The notes under the pieces are model-generated. The model saw only the letters and a program-made list of their open reading frames with translations, was not told the DNA's origin and made no database searches. Both the position numbers and the translations under genes were made by a program. Shown here piece by piece: positions 32,579 through 41,587 of a stretch of DNA of 64,000 bases (within the stretch, counting starts at the first letter, position 1; each line of letters begins with the position of its first letter). The DNA comes from Desulfobacca acetoxidans DSM 11109 (GTDB lineage: Bacteria; Desulfobacterota; Desulfobaccia; Desulfobaccales; Desulfobaccaceae), in the NCBI RefSeq assembly GCF_000195295.1, contig NC_015388.1, forward strand, positions 3,192,001 through 3,256,000, given 5' to 3'.

Positions 32579-34927
32579 TCCAATAGCCGTAGGGTTGTAT
32601 GCTTTGTGGTTCCGTTTGACCAAAATCAGCCTGTCCTCTTACATTATTTTCAGCCTTATCCTAGGAATAGTGGTCGGCCTGTTTTTTGGGGAAATTGTCC
32701 TCCCGCTAAACTTCATCGGCAAGGCCTTTATCCAATTGCTGCAGATGGCTGTACTGCCCTATATTGTAATCTCCCTGATCCATGGGTTGGGCAGACTTAC
32801 CAAATCCGACGCCCAGCTTATCGCCACTAAGGGGATCAAATTGTTCCTGTTCCTTATGGACGGTGGGTCTGGTAGTTATCTTTGTCTTCCCCTTGTCCTT
32901 TCCCCATGTAGAGACCTCCGTTTTTTTCAGTGAAGCGGATGTCATGCCACCCAAAAAAGTAGATTTCCTCCAGATCTATATTCCTGCCAACATCTTTGAA
33001 GCTCTGGCTCATGGAACCATTCCGGCCATCGTGGTCTTCAGTGTCTTCCTCGGCTTTGCCCTTAATAGCATCGATAAGAAAGAGACGTTTCTAAACGTGT
33101 TCTCCATCTTGGCCCAGGCCCTGTCCCGGGTCACCCAAATGATCATTAAGATCGCCCCGTTGGGCGTCTTTGCCCTAGCCGCAGTGGCGACCGGCACCCT
33201 AACCATCGAAGAGTTGCAGCGGCTTCAGGTATATTTTGTGTGTTATATCTTCCTGGCATTGCTCTTCACTTTTGCCATCTTACCTGCCATCATTATGTGC
33301 TTTACCAATTTCACCTACCGGGAGATCATCAATTGTTCCAAAGATGCCCTTATCCTGGGTTTTGCCACCGGCAACAATTTTGTGATCCTGCCCTTGATAT
33401 CGAGCAAGTCAATAGAGTTATTGCAAAAATACAGTACAGAGAAGACCTCTCAGGAGCCCCAAAAAACCTCCAGCATCATAGATTCGGTGTTGCCCCTGGC
33501 ATACTGTTTCCCTAGCATAGGACGGCTTTTGGACCTTTTCTTTATCGTCTTCGTAGCCTGGTCAGTGAACCAACCTATAGGTTTATTGCAACATCTTGAT
33601 CTCTCCGTGGCAGGCATTTTGAGCCTATTCGGCTCCCCTAAAATTGCAGTGCCGTTCTTATTGGATTATCTGAAAATGCCCGGCTCCTATTTTGACCTCT
33701 ATATTATTTCCGATGTCTTCACCCGGAAATTCAAAGTCCTGGTCCAGGCTATGAGTTTTTTGACCGTGACTTTGATTTTGACCTCCCTGATAACCTATAA
33801 GTTTACCTTTAACTTCAAGAAAATCCTGACGGCCCTGCTTGCCAACGTGCTTCTGACAACCATCTGCCTGGCTGTGGCCACTGTGGGCTTGGGATATGTC
33901 GTGAGGAATGTCTATCATGAGGATGTAGTGCTATTAAGCATGGAAATCCCCGACGCAGTTCCAGCGACAGTTTTGCGCTCTCCCCCGGTCCTGGAGCCGG
34001 GGCAGCCTCCCCTCGGCACCGAGGCCGAAGATATTTTGCCCCGCATCAAACAACGCGGGGTCTTAAAGGTGGGCTATAATGCCGAAGCTCTGCCTTTTGG
34101 GTTTTTCAACCAGAGAGGCGAACTGGTAGGCTACGATATCTTCTTTGCCCACCAATTAGCTCGAGATCTAAAGGTCACCCTTGAGTTTATCCCAGTTGAT
34201 GATAAAAGCATGAGCCGCTATCTCGAAAGGGGAATATGCGATATTGTCATGTCCGCGGTCCCTATCACCGCAGAGAATTTGGGGAGTATAGACTTCACAG
34301 ACCCTTGTATAAAAACAGTGAGCCGTGAGCCGTGAGCCGTGAGCCGTGAGCAGCAAAAACATTATTGTGAGCAGCCGCCACGATTCTGTTTTCATGCTTC
34401 GTTGTGTTCGGCAGAACATGTGCACTTATATGGATATGAACGCAGCCTTCATCGTCCTGGATTACCGCAAGAAAGATTTTCACCAACGAGAAACCATCAG
34501 AAAAATTCCTCAATTGAAGATTGCTGTGACTCCGGCCAACACCCAAGTCGAGAGACTTAAGATAAAAAAATATTTCCCCCAGGCCCAACTGGTTGAACTG
34601 GCTTCTATCAAAGATTTTTTCACCCAGGCCAATGTTGCCGACGCCTTATTGACCACTGATAAAATCGGCAAAGCCTGGGCTTTACTGGACCCGAAATTCG
34701 GAGTGGCTACGCCCCAGCCCCTGATGTTTCGTTACGATCTGGCCTATCCCGTGGCCATCACCAAAGGTGATTACGAGTTCTTGTCATACCTCAACCAATG
34801 GATCCGCCTTCAAAAAACCAGCGGCGCAGCCCAGGAACAATTTTCCTATTGGATTTTGGGAAAAACCCCTTTACGTCAAACCCGCCGCTGGTCCATTATC
34901 CGCAATGTTCTCCACTGGGTTAAATGA
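32568..34927 (+). pseudogene. Dicarboxylate/amino-acid:cation symporter fused to solute-binding domain, disrupted
   Basis: One gene split over three frames. Part 1 (to about 32856) holds the first spans. A single extra base near 32850-32858 moves the frame; part 2 (to 34335) carries the rest of a DctA/GltP-like symporter and the start of a periplasmic solute-binding domain of the SBP_bac_3 type (GVLKVGYNAEALPFGFFNQ). At 34304-34424 a 121-base repeat is inserted; part 3 (to 34927) is the rest of that domain. Removing the insert rejoins codons as TDP-YMDMNAAF. The intact fusion would be about 745 residues, likely for transport of a dicarboxylate or acidic amino acid. The frameshift could be a sequencing error, but the insertion is not. 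Confidence 0.88.
34304..34431 (-). repeat. Dispersed element, copy 4 (121 bp, inside a gene)
   Basis: Lies between CTTGTAT (34304-34310) and CTTATAT (34425-34431). Reverse complement of copy 2 with two additional 7-bp units (GTGAGCC about four times instead of two). It interrupts the solute-binding domain of the transporter gene; excision of 121 bases restores the frame. Confidence 0.92.
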
Positions 34928-34993
34928 ACCGAGTTATAAAGGGTCATCAGGCAAATTTTTCGGGTTCGGCTAGATCGTAAACCAGAACCCCAT

Positions 34994-35833
34994 CTACAGA
35001 TACGCTAACCGGGGAAAGGCTTTTTTCAAACACTCCGGTAGAACCGGCCGTTCCTCTATCAGGCGCTGCTGCAGCTCGAGGGCATTGGCTACCCCCTGAC
35101 CCTGGGGATGATTATTAAAAATCAAATAGGTCTCCGCAGCCTGCTCCGCCAACCGGCGGGCCCGCTCCGCCACTTCATCCATCTCATGGGCACTGTAGTA
35201 ATAATTATACCGGGCCGTCGGGTCGTCCATGTGGGCGAACCAGGCCTGGCGATTGCGGCCGTGCAACCGCAGGTAGGCGAACTCCCCGCTTACCCAGTCC
35301 GTCTCACCCAAGGCATATGATACCTGGGGCTGATCGATATTACAGAAGGCCAATCCCAGATCTGCCAGAAACTGCCGCACCGCCGTCTGCTGCCAGGACC
35401 GGTGCCGCACCTCTACCGCCAGGGGAAATTCCCCGAACCGCTCCCGCAACGCCACCAGGTAGGCCAGATTATTGGCGGTATGATGAAACGAATAGGGAAA
35501 CTGGGCCAGAAGAGCTCCCAACTTCCCCGCCGCCAGCAGATGCTCCAATCCTGCCTTTACCGAGGCCTCCTCTCTCCAGGCAGCGGCGGTGCGCTCATGG
35601 GTAAACCCCCGGAAGAGCTTGGCCGTAAACCGAAAGTCCGGCCGCTCACTCACCGTCTCGGCCCAACGGCGGGCCAGGGTAGCTGAAATAGGCCGGTAAA
35701 AGGTGACATTGATCTCAATTACTGGAAATAACCGGATCAGGAAGGCGAGCCGATCCGTTCCCTGCACCCGGGGCGGGTAGACCACCCCCTGCCAGTCCTG
35801 GTAATCCCAACCCGCCGGTCCGATGCGGATCAT
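34994..35833 (-). CDS. DUF72 (YecE) family protein
   Basis: A 279-residue TIM-barrel-like protein of the DUF72/YecE family, found widely but with no established reaction. Family marks: IGPAGWDYQDWQGVVYP at the start, FPVIEINVTFYRP, DFRFTAKL, LLAQFPYSFH, LAVEVRHRSW and the C-terminal YLIFNNHPQGQGVANALEL. Length is typical. ATG start; the gap upstream is a repeat-bearing 374 bases. Confidence 0.92.
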   Translation of the reverse strand: MIRIGPAGWDYQDWQGVVYPPRVQGTDRLAFLIRLFPVIEINVTFYRPISATLARRWAETVSERPDFRFTAKLFRGFTHERTAAAWREEASVKAGLEHLLAAGKLGALLAQFPYSFHHTANNLAYLVALRERFGEFPLAVEVRHRSWQQTAVRQFLADLGLAFCNIDQPQVSYALGETDWVSGEFAYLRLHGRNRQAWFAHMDDPTARYNYYYSAHEMDEVAERARRLAEQAAETYLIFNNHPQGQGVANALELQQRLIEERPVLPECLKKAFPRLAYL

Positions 35834-36207
35834 AGTGGAGCAACCTTTGGGTATTGCTGCGGCATAAAGTTCCTTCTGCGCCTAATGCCAGACCTATACT
35901 CATTTCTTGAAAACTGACTAATTCTCCTCGGATTCATAGCTCGCCACTCAAAAGCTCCCGCCAATATAATGGTAACACTTCAGGTGACTGAAACGAAACC
36001 ATATTCTGTCAGAAAATAAGTTGCTTGGAGCAAAAACAAGATTCGCCCCAAACAACTTAGTAATCCGTAAAATTCTCGTTTGACCGACTTTTATAGCATC
36101 CTGGCATGAAGAGTTTTCCATTTGACATAGCCCAAAGTTTAGGTTAATTTACTAATTTTAATAAATTATATGCTATCGGTTACTCTTTTGCACTAGAGGT
36201 TCATGGT
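35834..36207. other. Gene-free region before leuD
   Basis: Between divergent genes. Has TAACACTTCAGGTGACTG (35970) and a short CGAATACAAG-family piece (36023-36050), then an AT-rich promoter-like stretch (36120-36180) before leuD. No gene. Confidence 0.6.
36122..36150 (+). promoter_or_regulatory. Possible sigma-70 promoter for leuD
   Basis: TTGACA at 36122-36127, 17-base spacer, TAATTT at 36145-36150. The -35 is perfect and the -10 matches three of six bases. The region is AT-rich and 58 bases before the leuD start. Confidence 0.45.
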
Positions 36208-36702
36208 ATGCACTTAAGAGGAAAAGCTCATAAATTCGGGAACGATATCGACACTGATGCCATCATCCCCGCCCGGTATCTGAACACCTCGGATTCCCAG
36301 GAGTTGGCCAAACATGCCATGGAAGATGCCGACCCCGAGTTCGTGAAGCAGGCGCAGGTGGGGGATTTTATTATTGCCGGCAAGAATTTCGGCTGCGGTT
36401 CTTCCCGCGAGCATGCTCCCATTGCCCTCAAGGCTGCCGGTCTCTCCGGCGTTATCGCCGGCAGCTTTGCCCGGATTTTTTACCGCAATGCCTTTAATAT
36501 GGGGCTGCCCATCTTTGAATCCGCCGCCGCGGCCCAGGAAATTCAGGCGGGCCATGACGTCAGCGTTGACCTGGATTCTGGCATCATCACCGATCTGACT
36601 ACCGGCAAGACCTATCCATCCCAACCGTTGCCTCCCTTTATGCAGCAGCTTATTGCCGATGGCGGTCTCATCTCGCACATCATGAAAAAGTTAAAAAAAT
36701 GA
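36208..36702 (+). CDS. leuD: 3-isopropylmalate dehydratase small subunit
   Basis: Small subunit of the aconitase-type enzyme that isomerises 2- to 3-isopropylmalate in leucine synthesis. 164 residues, the length of the archaeal/deltaproteobacterial LeuD form. Motifs: GNDIDTDAIIPARYL and GKNFGCGSSREHAPIALKAAG, which form the substrate-binding swivel domain, and GSFARIFYRNAFNMGLP. The large subunit gene leuC is not in the window. leuB and asd follow. Confidence 0.95.
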   Translation: MHLRGKAHKFGNDIDTDAIIPARYLNTSDSQELAKHAMEDADPEFVKQAQVGDFIIAGKNFGCGSSREHAPIALKAAGLSGVIAGSFARIFYRNAFNMGLPIFESAAAAQEIQAGHDVSVDLDSGIITDLTTGKTYPSQPLPPFMQQLIADGGLISHIMKKLKK

Positions 36703-36824
36703 ACTTTCCGCCAGATAGTTTTTTCCCCCTGCCGCGGCGCCGTGTTAGGTCTTATAGGCGACCCAATTGTGGCTGAATGGCGGTAATCTCATAAAATTTA
36801 ATTTCCCAAGAGAGGTTGTGCTTC

Positions 36825-37892
36825 ATGACTCATAAGATCGCCGTACTTCCGGGAGACGGCACCGGCCCGGAAGTAGTTGCCGAAGGCATCAAGGTGCTCA
36901 ACGCTATTGCCGGCCCCGCCGGACTGAAATTCGAATTCATCCACTATGATCTTGGCGGCGAACGTTACAAACGCACAGGCGAGATCCTGCCCGACAGTGT
37001 GCTAAAGGAACTGCGAGGCTTCCGCTCCATCTATCTGGGCGCCATCGGCCACCCCGACGTCAAGCCTGGCATCCTGGAAAAAGGTCTGCTGTTGCGCCTG
37101 CGTTTCGAACTCGATCAATATATCAATTTACGTCCGGTCATCCTCTATCCCGGCGTCTATACCCCTTTGCGGGACAAGGGCCCGGAGGACATCAACTTTG
37201 TGGTAGTGCGGGAGAACACCGAGGGTTTGTATGCCGGGGCCGGCGGTGTCCTGAAGTACGGTACCCCGGATGAGGTGGCGGTACAGGAGTCCATCAACAC
37301 CCGCAAAGGCGTTGACCGCTGCCTGAAGTACGCCTTCGAACTGACCCGGAAACGCAACAAGAACAAGAAACTAACCCTGGTGGGCAAGACCAATGTCCTC
37401 ACCTTCGCCTTTGATCTCTGGGAACGGGCCTTCCATGCCATGGCCCAATCCTACCCGGATATAGCCACCGATTATGCTCATGTGGACGCCACCTGCATGT
37501 GGATGGTAAAAAATCCGGAGTGGTTCGACGTTTTGGTTACCGACAATATGTTTGGCGATATCATCACCGACCTGGGCGCCATGATTCAAGGTGGCATGGG
37601 CATCGCCGCCGGCGGCAATATCAACCCTGAGGGTGTTTCCATGTTTGAACCTATCGGCGGTTCGGCCCCGAAATACACCGGTAAAAATATCATCAACCCC
37701 CTGGCCGCCATTGCCGCCGCCCAGATGTTATTAGACCACTTAGGCGAAGTTAAGGCCGCCGCCGCCATTGAGGAGGCCATCAAAACCGTCTGTGCCAAGC
37801 ACCTGAAAAGCCTCCAGGCCGGAAAAATGGGCTACAGCACCAGCGAAGTGGGCGACCTGGTGGCGCAATACGCCATCGATAATCTGAAATAG
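36825..37892 (+). CDS. leuB: 3-isopropylmalate dehydrogenase
   Basis: Oxidative decarboxylation of 3-isopropylmalate with NAD in leucine synthesis. 355 residues; [14 protein letters not shown] at the start, [33 protein letters not shown] (metal Asp residues) and [20 protein letters not shown]. The sequence is of the LeuB2-like branch, so related hydroxyacid dehydrogenase activity (isocitrate/homoisocitrate type) cannot be excluded, but the neighbour leuD supports LeuB. The ATG at 36825 has AGAGG 9 bases upstream and is preferred over TTG at 36816. Confidence 0.93.
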   Translation: MTHKIAVLPGDGTGPEVVAEGIKVLNAIAGPAGLKFEFIHYDLGGERYKRTGEILPDSVLKELRGFRSIYLGAIGHPDVKPGILEKGLLLRLRFELDQYINLRPVILYPGVYTPLRDKGPEDINFVVVRENTEGLYAGAGGVLKYGTPDEVAVQESINTRKGVDRCLKYAFELTRKRNKNKKLTLVGKTNVLTFAFDLWERAFHAMAQSYPDIATDYAHVDATCMWMVKNPEWFDVLVTDNMFGDIITDLGAMIQGGMGIAAGGNINPEGVSMFEPIGGSAPKYTGKNIINPLAAIAAAQMLLDHLGEVKAAAAIEEAIKTVCAKHLKSLQAGKMGYSTSEVGDLVAQYAIDNLK

Positions 37893-37930
37893 GTCTTTTC
37901 TCAACCTGAAGAGTTTGGAGCAGAAGAGTT

Positions 37931-38950
37931 ATGGCACGAAAATTTAACGTCGCCGTTGCCGGTGCCACCGGCGCTGTAGGCACACAAATGGTGCAGTGTT
38001 TGGAAGAACGGAATTTTCCAGTGGAACTGCTCCGGCCCCTGGCCTCGGAGCGGTCTCTGGGCAAATCCGTTTCCTTCCACGGCCAGGAAATACCTGTCGA
38101 GGTCCTGAACGAGAATTCTTTCGTCGGCATCGACATCGCCCTCTTCTCCGCCGGCGGGTCGGTCAGCCTGAAATACGGCCCTATCGCCGCTGCCTCCGGT
38201 GCCGTGGTGGTAGATAATTCCAGCGCCTTCAGGATGGAGCCGGACATCCCGTTGGTGGTCCCGGAGGTCAACCCCGACGATATCGCCCTCTATAAAAACC
38301 GCGGCATCATCGCCAACCCGAATTGTTCCACTATTCAAATGGTGGTGGCCTTGAAACCCATCCACGATGCGGCGCGCCTCAAACGAGTGGTAGTCTCCAC
38401 CTACCAGGCGGTTTCCGGCACCGGCCAGAAGGCCGTTACGGAACTGGCCGCCCAGGTCAGGGCCCTGTTGAGCGGTCAGGAAGCCGAGGCAAAAGTATAT
38501 CCTTACCGCATTGCCTTTAATGTCTTCCCTCACATCGACGTCTTTTTAGAAAACGGCTTTACCAAAGAAGAGATGAAGATGGTGAACGAGACCAAAAAGA
38601 TCATGGGGGACGACTCCATCCGGGTCTGCGCCACCACAGCGCGGGTACCGGTCTTCTACGGCCATTCCGAAGCCGTCAATATCGAAACCGAAAGGAAGAT
38701 TAGCCCTGATGACGTCCGCGCCCTGTTGGCTCAGGCGCCCGGCGTCAAGGTGGTGGATGATCCCGCCAACCGGCTCTACCCTATGCCCCTGGACGCCGCC
38801 GGACAAGACCTCACGTTGGTGGGCCGCATCCGCCAGGACACCAGCGTAGAGAACGGCATCGTTTTATGGATCGTAGCTGACAATATCCGCAAGGGTGCGG
38901 CCACGAATGCCGTACAGATCGCCGAAATATTGGCAGAAAAATACCTGTAG
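37931..38950 (+). CDS. asd: Aspartate-semialdehyde dehydrogenase
   Basis: Reduces aspartyl phosphate to the semialdehyde for lysine, threonine, methionine and diaminopimelate synthesis. 339 residues; NADP loop VAGATGAVGTQM, catalytic C132 in NPNCSTIQ, SGTGQKAVTEL, and VFYGHSEAVNIE with the catalytic His region. ATG start with GGAG upstream, 38 bases after leuB, a frequent leuB-asd pairing. Confidence 0.96.
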   Translation: MARKFNVAVAGATGAVGTQMVQCLEERNFPVELLRPLASERSLGKSVSFHGQEIPVEVLNENSFVGIDIALFSAGGSVSLKYGPIAAASGAVVVDNSSAFRMEPDIPLVVPEVNPDDIALYKNRGIIANPNCSTIQMVVALKPIHDAARLKRVVVSTYQAVSGTGQKAVTELAAQVRALLSGQEAEAKVYPYRIAFNVFPHIDVFLENGFTKEEMKMVNETKKIMGDDSIRVCATTARVPVFYGHSEAVNIETERKISPDDVRALLAQAPGVKVVDDPANRLYPMPLDAAGQDLTLVGRIRQDTSVENGIVLWIVADNIRKGAATNAVQIAEILAEKYL

Positions 38951-39003
38951 GGGCTTGCCCAACGGCTGTAATAACCGTACTAAGAATAATTTAGGTGCAA
39001 CTG

Positions 39004-39195
39004 ATGCCTCTGCCTCAGCCTAAGCGGGGCGGAATTACGGCCCACGCCAAGATTTGCCGTCTGCTGCTTGCTATCGCCCCCTATCAGCCGCAGCAGGCCT
39101 TAAAGGCGGCCGACAGAATACTCTCCGATGTAGAATCTTATTATCTAAGGCAGCAAGAGGCGGAGTTGCTCCTGCTCCCGGATGGAGGCGGATAG
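39004..39195 (+). CDS. Small hypothetical protein
   Basis: A 63-residue reading frame between asd and rsmD with codon usage like its neighbours. A GTG nine bases earlier is an alternative start, but TTTAGGTG sits well for the ATG at 39004. The protein is helical and leucine-rich (ICRLLLAIAPYQPQQALKAADRIL, then QQEAELLLL) with no known family. The strand and spacing suit the asd-coaD gene run, but the call rests mainly on composition. Confidence 0.45.
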   Translation: MPLPQPKRGGITAHAKICRLLLAIAPYQPQQALKAADRILSDVESYYLRQQEAELLLLPDGGG

Positions 39196-39238
39196 GGATG
39201 TTGGCTTTCCATTTTTCCAGGCCGGGATAGGATAAAAC

Positions 39239-39829
39239 GTGCGGATTATCGCTGGACGGCTCAAGGGCCGCCGGCTGGCCCGCGTGAGAGGCCCGATGCG
39301 GCCCACCGCTGATCGGGTCCGAGAGGCGGTTTTTAATATCCTCGGGCCGGTAATTTTAGGAGCCCGGGTATTGGATCTGTTTGCCGGCGCCGGGGCTCTG
39401 GGGATCGAGGCCCTCAGTCGGGGTGCCGGAGATGCCGTCTTTGTGGAAAATCATCGTATTTCGCTGCAAATCCTGCGCCGCAATCTGATACTCTGCGGCC
39501 TGGACCAAGTAAGTAGCGTCCTGCCGCTGTCGGTGGCCAGGGCCTTACCGAAATTGGCAGGTCAAGGTAGGTGTTTCGACCTTGTCTTCCTTGATCCCCC
39601 TTACGGCCGGGGAATGGCTGCGGCCACTCTCATGCAATTGGCAACTACCGGCATCGTCGCTCCCACAGGCCGGGTGATTGTTGAACACAGCCGGCAGGAG
39701 GACCTGGAGGAAACCTACCGATCCTTAGTATATATGGATCAACGGCGCTACGGCGGCACGCTGATATCCTTCTATGCATCCCGGTCTAATGAATCCTCCG
39801 ACCTTCCGGAGGAGCAAGGAGATAATTAA
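39239..39829 (+). CDS. rsmD: 16S rRNA (guanine-966-N2)-methyltransferase
   Basis: Methylates G966 of 16S rRNA. 196 residues; MRIIAGRLKGRRL and RPTADRVREAVFNIL at the start, SAM-binding VLDLFAGAGALGIEALSRGA, and catalytic motif FLDPPYG. The start is GTG. coaD begins 3 bases after its stop, the classical rsmD-coaD pair. Confidence 0.96.
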   Translation: MRIIAGRLKGRRLARVRGPMRPTADRVREAVFNILGPVILGARVLDLFAGAGALGIEALSRGAGDAVFVENHRISLQILRRNLILCGLDQVSSVLPLSVARALPKLAGQGRCFDLVFLDPPYGRGMAAATLMQLATTGIVAPTGRVIVEHSRQEDLEETYRSLVYMDQRRYGGTLISFYASRSNESSDLPEEQGDN

Positions 39830-39832
39830 CGA

Positions 39833-40318
39833 ATGGGGAAAATCGCCATTTACCCCGGTTCTTTTGATCCGATCACGAATGGTCATCTGGACCTGATCAA
39901 TCGGGGTCTGAAAGTCTTCGACGAAATTATCGTCGCTATCGCCGTTAATCCGATTAAACAACCTCTGTTTACTATCGAAGAACGGGTAGAATTGATCCGA
40001 GAGGTGCTCAATGAGCATCCCCGAGTCAAGATCGATCATTTTACCGGTCTGTTAGTGGATTACGTCCGACAGCAAGGAACCAACGTCATTTTGCGAGGTC
40101 TGAGGGCCGTCAGCGATTTCGATTATGAATTTCAGCTTGCCCTCATGAACCGCCGGCTGGCCCCGGAAATCGAAACCGTGTTTCTCATGACCAGCCTTAA
40201 GTGGGTCTTTCTGAGTTCCTCCATACTCAAAGAAGCCGTCAGTCTGGGTGGCGTCGTTCAGGATATCGTACCCCCGGTGGTCTTCCAACGTCTGAGGGAA
40301 AAGTTCGGCCTGGAGTAA
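39833..40318 (+). CDS. coaD: Phosphopantetheine adenylyltransferase
   Basis: Penultimate step of coenzyme A synthesis: 4'-phosphopantetheine + ATP to dephospho-CoA. 161 residues; YPGSFDPITNGHLD (nucleotidyltransferase TxGH motif, H18), RGLRAVSDFDYEFQLALMN and the C-terminal VFLSSSILKE. The ribosome site GGAGCAAGGAG lies within the end of rsmD. A strong terminator follows at 40348. Confidence 0.97.
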   Translation: MGKIAIYPGSFDPITNGHLDLINRGLKVFDEIIVAIAVNPIKQPLFTIEERVELIREVLNEHPRVKIDHFTGLLVDYVRQQGTNVILRGLRAVSDFDYEFQLALMNRRLAPEIETVFLMTSLKWVFLSSSILKEAVSLGGVVQDIVPPVVFQRLREKFGLE

Positions 40319-40347
40319 TTCACCGGATGGCGCGTCAGCATTCTCTG

Positions 40348-40385
40348 AGGCAGGATGGTCTTTAAACATCCTGCCTGATTTTTTT
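40348..40385 (+). terminator. Rho-independent terminator after coaD
   Basis: Perfect 10-bp stem AGGCAGGATG / CATCCTGCCT (40348-40357, 40367-40376), 9-base loop, then GA and seven Ts. It closes the leuD-to-coaD gene run. Confidence 0.93.
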
Positions 40386-40436
40386 GGGGGACCAGATTTA
40401 CTTCCTGGAAAATTAAATTGGCAGATAAACCCATCG

Positions 40437-40465
40437 TTGACAGCCCCCCAACCTTCCCGTACAAT
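40437..40465 (+). promoter_or_regulatory. Consensus-like sigma-70 promoter
   Basis: TTGACA (40437-40442), 17-base spacer, TACAAT (40460-40465), just after the coaD terminator. The predicted transcription start falls at or next to the ATG at 40472, implying a leaderless or nearly leaderless mRNA. Confidence 0.7.
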
Positions 40466-40471
40466 GAGATC

Positions 40472-41587
40472 ATGCTTCGTTTGATTCCCGTACCTCTGAT
40501 TTTCCTCCGCTTGGCCTGGATGGTCGGTCTTTGCCTGGTCTTCTGGGGATGTCAACCCCGGGTGGCGCCACCGCCGCCGGTGGTGCATCTGCCCCCTCCG
40601 CCACCCATCACGCCGGGGCCATCGCCCCGTCTGGTTCATCCCGCCCAGGCGCCCGCCTTGGCCGCTCTCCTGCAAACGCTCGCTTTACGTTATGAACCTG
40701 ATATGACCCAAGAGGAGAGAGACCAGGATTACCGGGAAAAGGTTGCCCAGGCCCGTCAAGCCCTCAACCTGATACGAATGATAGAGATGCGGGAGCGCAG
40801 CCTGGATCTGATAGCCACTAATGGCGGCGAGGTTTCCTGGGAGTATCTGCGGCGGCAGAAATGGCCGGACGGCACCCCCGTCGGCGTCAGTCTCCTAGTT
40901 CCGGTGTGGGCACCCAGCCAGGCCCGGTCGGTGGCCACCTTTGCCGGTTTTGCCAGCACCTGGCAGGAGATAGCCCAGACGATGCCGCGCCCGTCCGGAC
41001 AGGTGCTGTTTGCCGGCAATCTCAAAGATATCAACGCCAAGGACCGATACCGCACGGCAAGCATATCTTTTGAGGTCAACAGCCTGCACGCGCCGTTAGC
41101 GGCTCTCCTGCTGGAATATATCTATCGGGAAGGGGCCTACGAGCCGGCCAAGCGTATACCGATACTGGTAGTTCGAGGTGGAGAAGACACCTATGCCGCC
41201 AGCGCCTTCACGGGACCGGTGACGGTAGAGGGGCTGACCTATCCCGACACCTACGGGGCCGATCTGAACGGTAAGGTTGTCCGGCTGACGTATAACAGCA
41301 TGGCCGACATCCACCATGGCCGCCATGCCAAATTTTCCAACCACCGCCTTGGCTGCGCTCTAGACATCAATGATTTCAATTTTAAAGGCCTGGTAGACGG
41401 GATACCCAATCCCATCAGCGGCTCTCTGCGGCAGAACAACCGGGATGGCCTCCACCGCCTGGACGCCCGCAACCTCCCGGCCTGGGTTTTTCAAGCGGCC
41501 AAACAGGCCGGCTATCGTATCCCCCAGGAATGGACCCATGTTTACAACACCAAGGATTGGCCCCACTTCGACTGCGGCACGAAATAA
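40472..41587 (+). CDS. M15-type peptidase-like exported protein
   Basis: A 371-residue protein with an N-terminal hydrophobic segment ending in FWGC, an imperfect lipobox, so a lipoprotein is possible. A proline-rich linker (APPPPVVHLPPPPPITPGPSP) follows. The C-terminus has the zinc-peptidase pattern of the M15 D-Ala-D-Ala carboxypeptidase group: HRLGCALDIND (His and Asp ligands) and, near the end, DWPHFDCG (His ligand). The middle 150 residues are unassigned. The ATG at 40472 gives the best signal, although it lies only 6 bases after the promoter -10; an ATG at about 40520 is the alternative. Confidence 0.75.
   Translation: MLRLIPVPLIFLRLAWMVGLCLVFWGCQPRVAPPPPVVHLPPPPPITPGPSPRLVHPAQAPALAALLQTLALRYEPDMTQEERDQDYREKVAQARQALNLIRMIEMRERSLDLIATNGGEVSWEYLRRQKWPDGTPVGVSLLVPVWAPSQARSVATFAGFASTWQEIAQTMPRPSGQVLFAGNLKDINAKDRYRTASISFEVNSLHAPLAALLLEYIYREGAYEPAKRIPILVVRGGEDTYAASAFTGPVTVEGLTYPDTYGADLNGKVVRLTYNSMADIHHGRHAKFSNHRLGCALDINDFNFKGLVDGIPNPISGSLRQNNRDGLHRLDARNLPAWVFQAAKQAGYRIPQEWTHVYNTKDWPHFDCGTK

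Noticed and set aside
32850-32860. Programmed ribosomal frameshift
   Set aside because: No recognisable slippery heptamer with a downstream structure was noticed, and the same gene carries an insertion, which favours decay.
32782-34335. An independent transporter gene starting at 32782
   Set aside because: The first 25 residues are frame noise; homology starts only after the frame joins from the upstream piece, so this is one broken gene.
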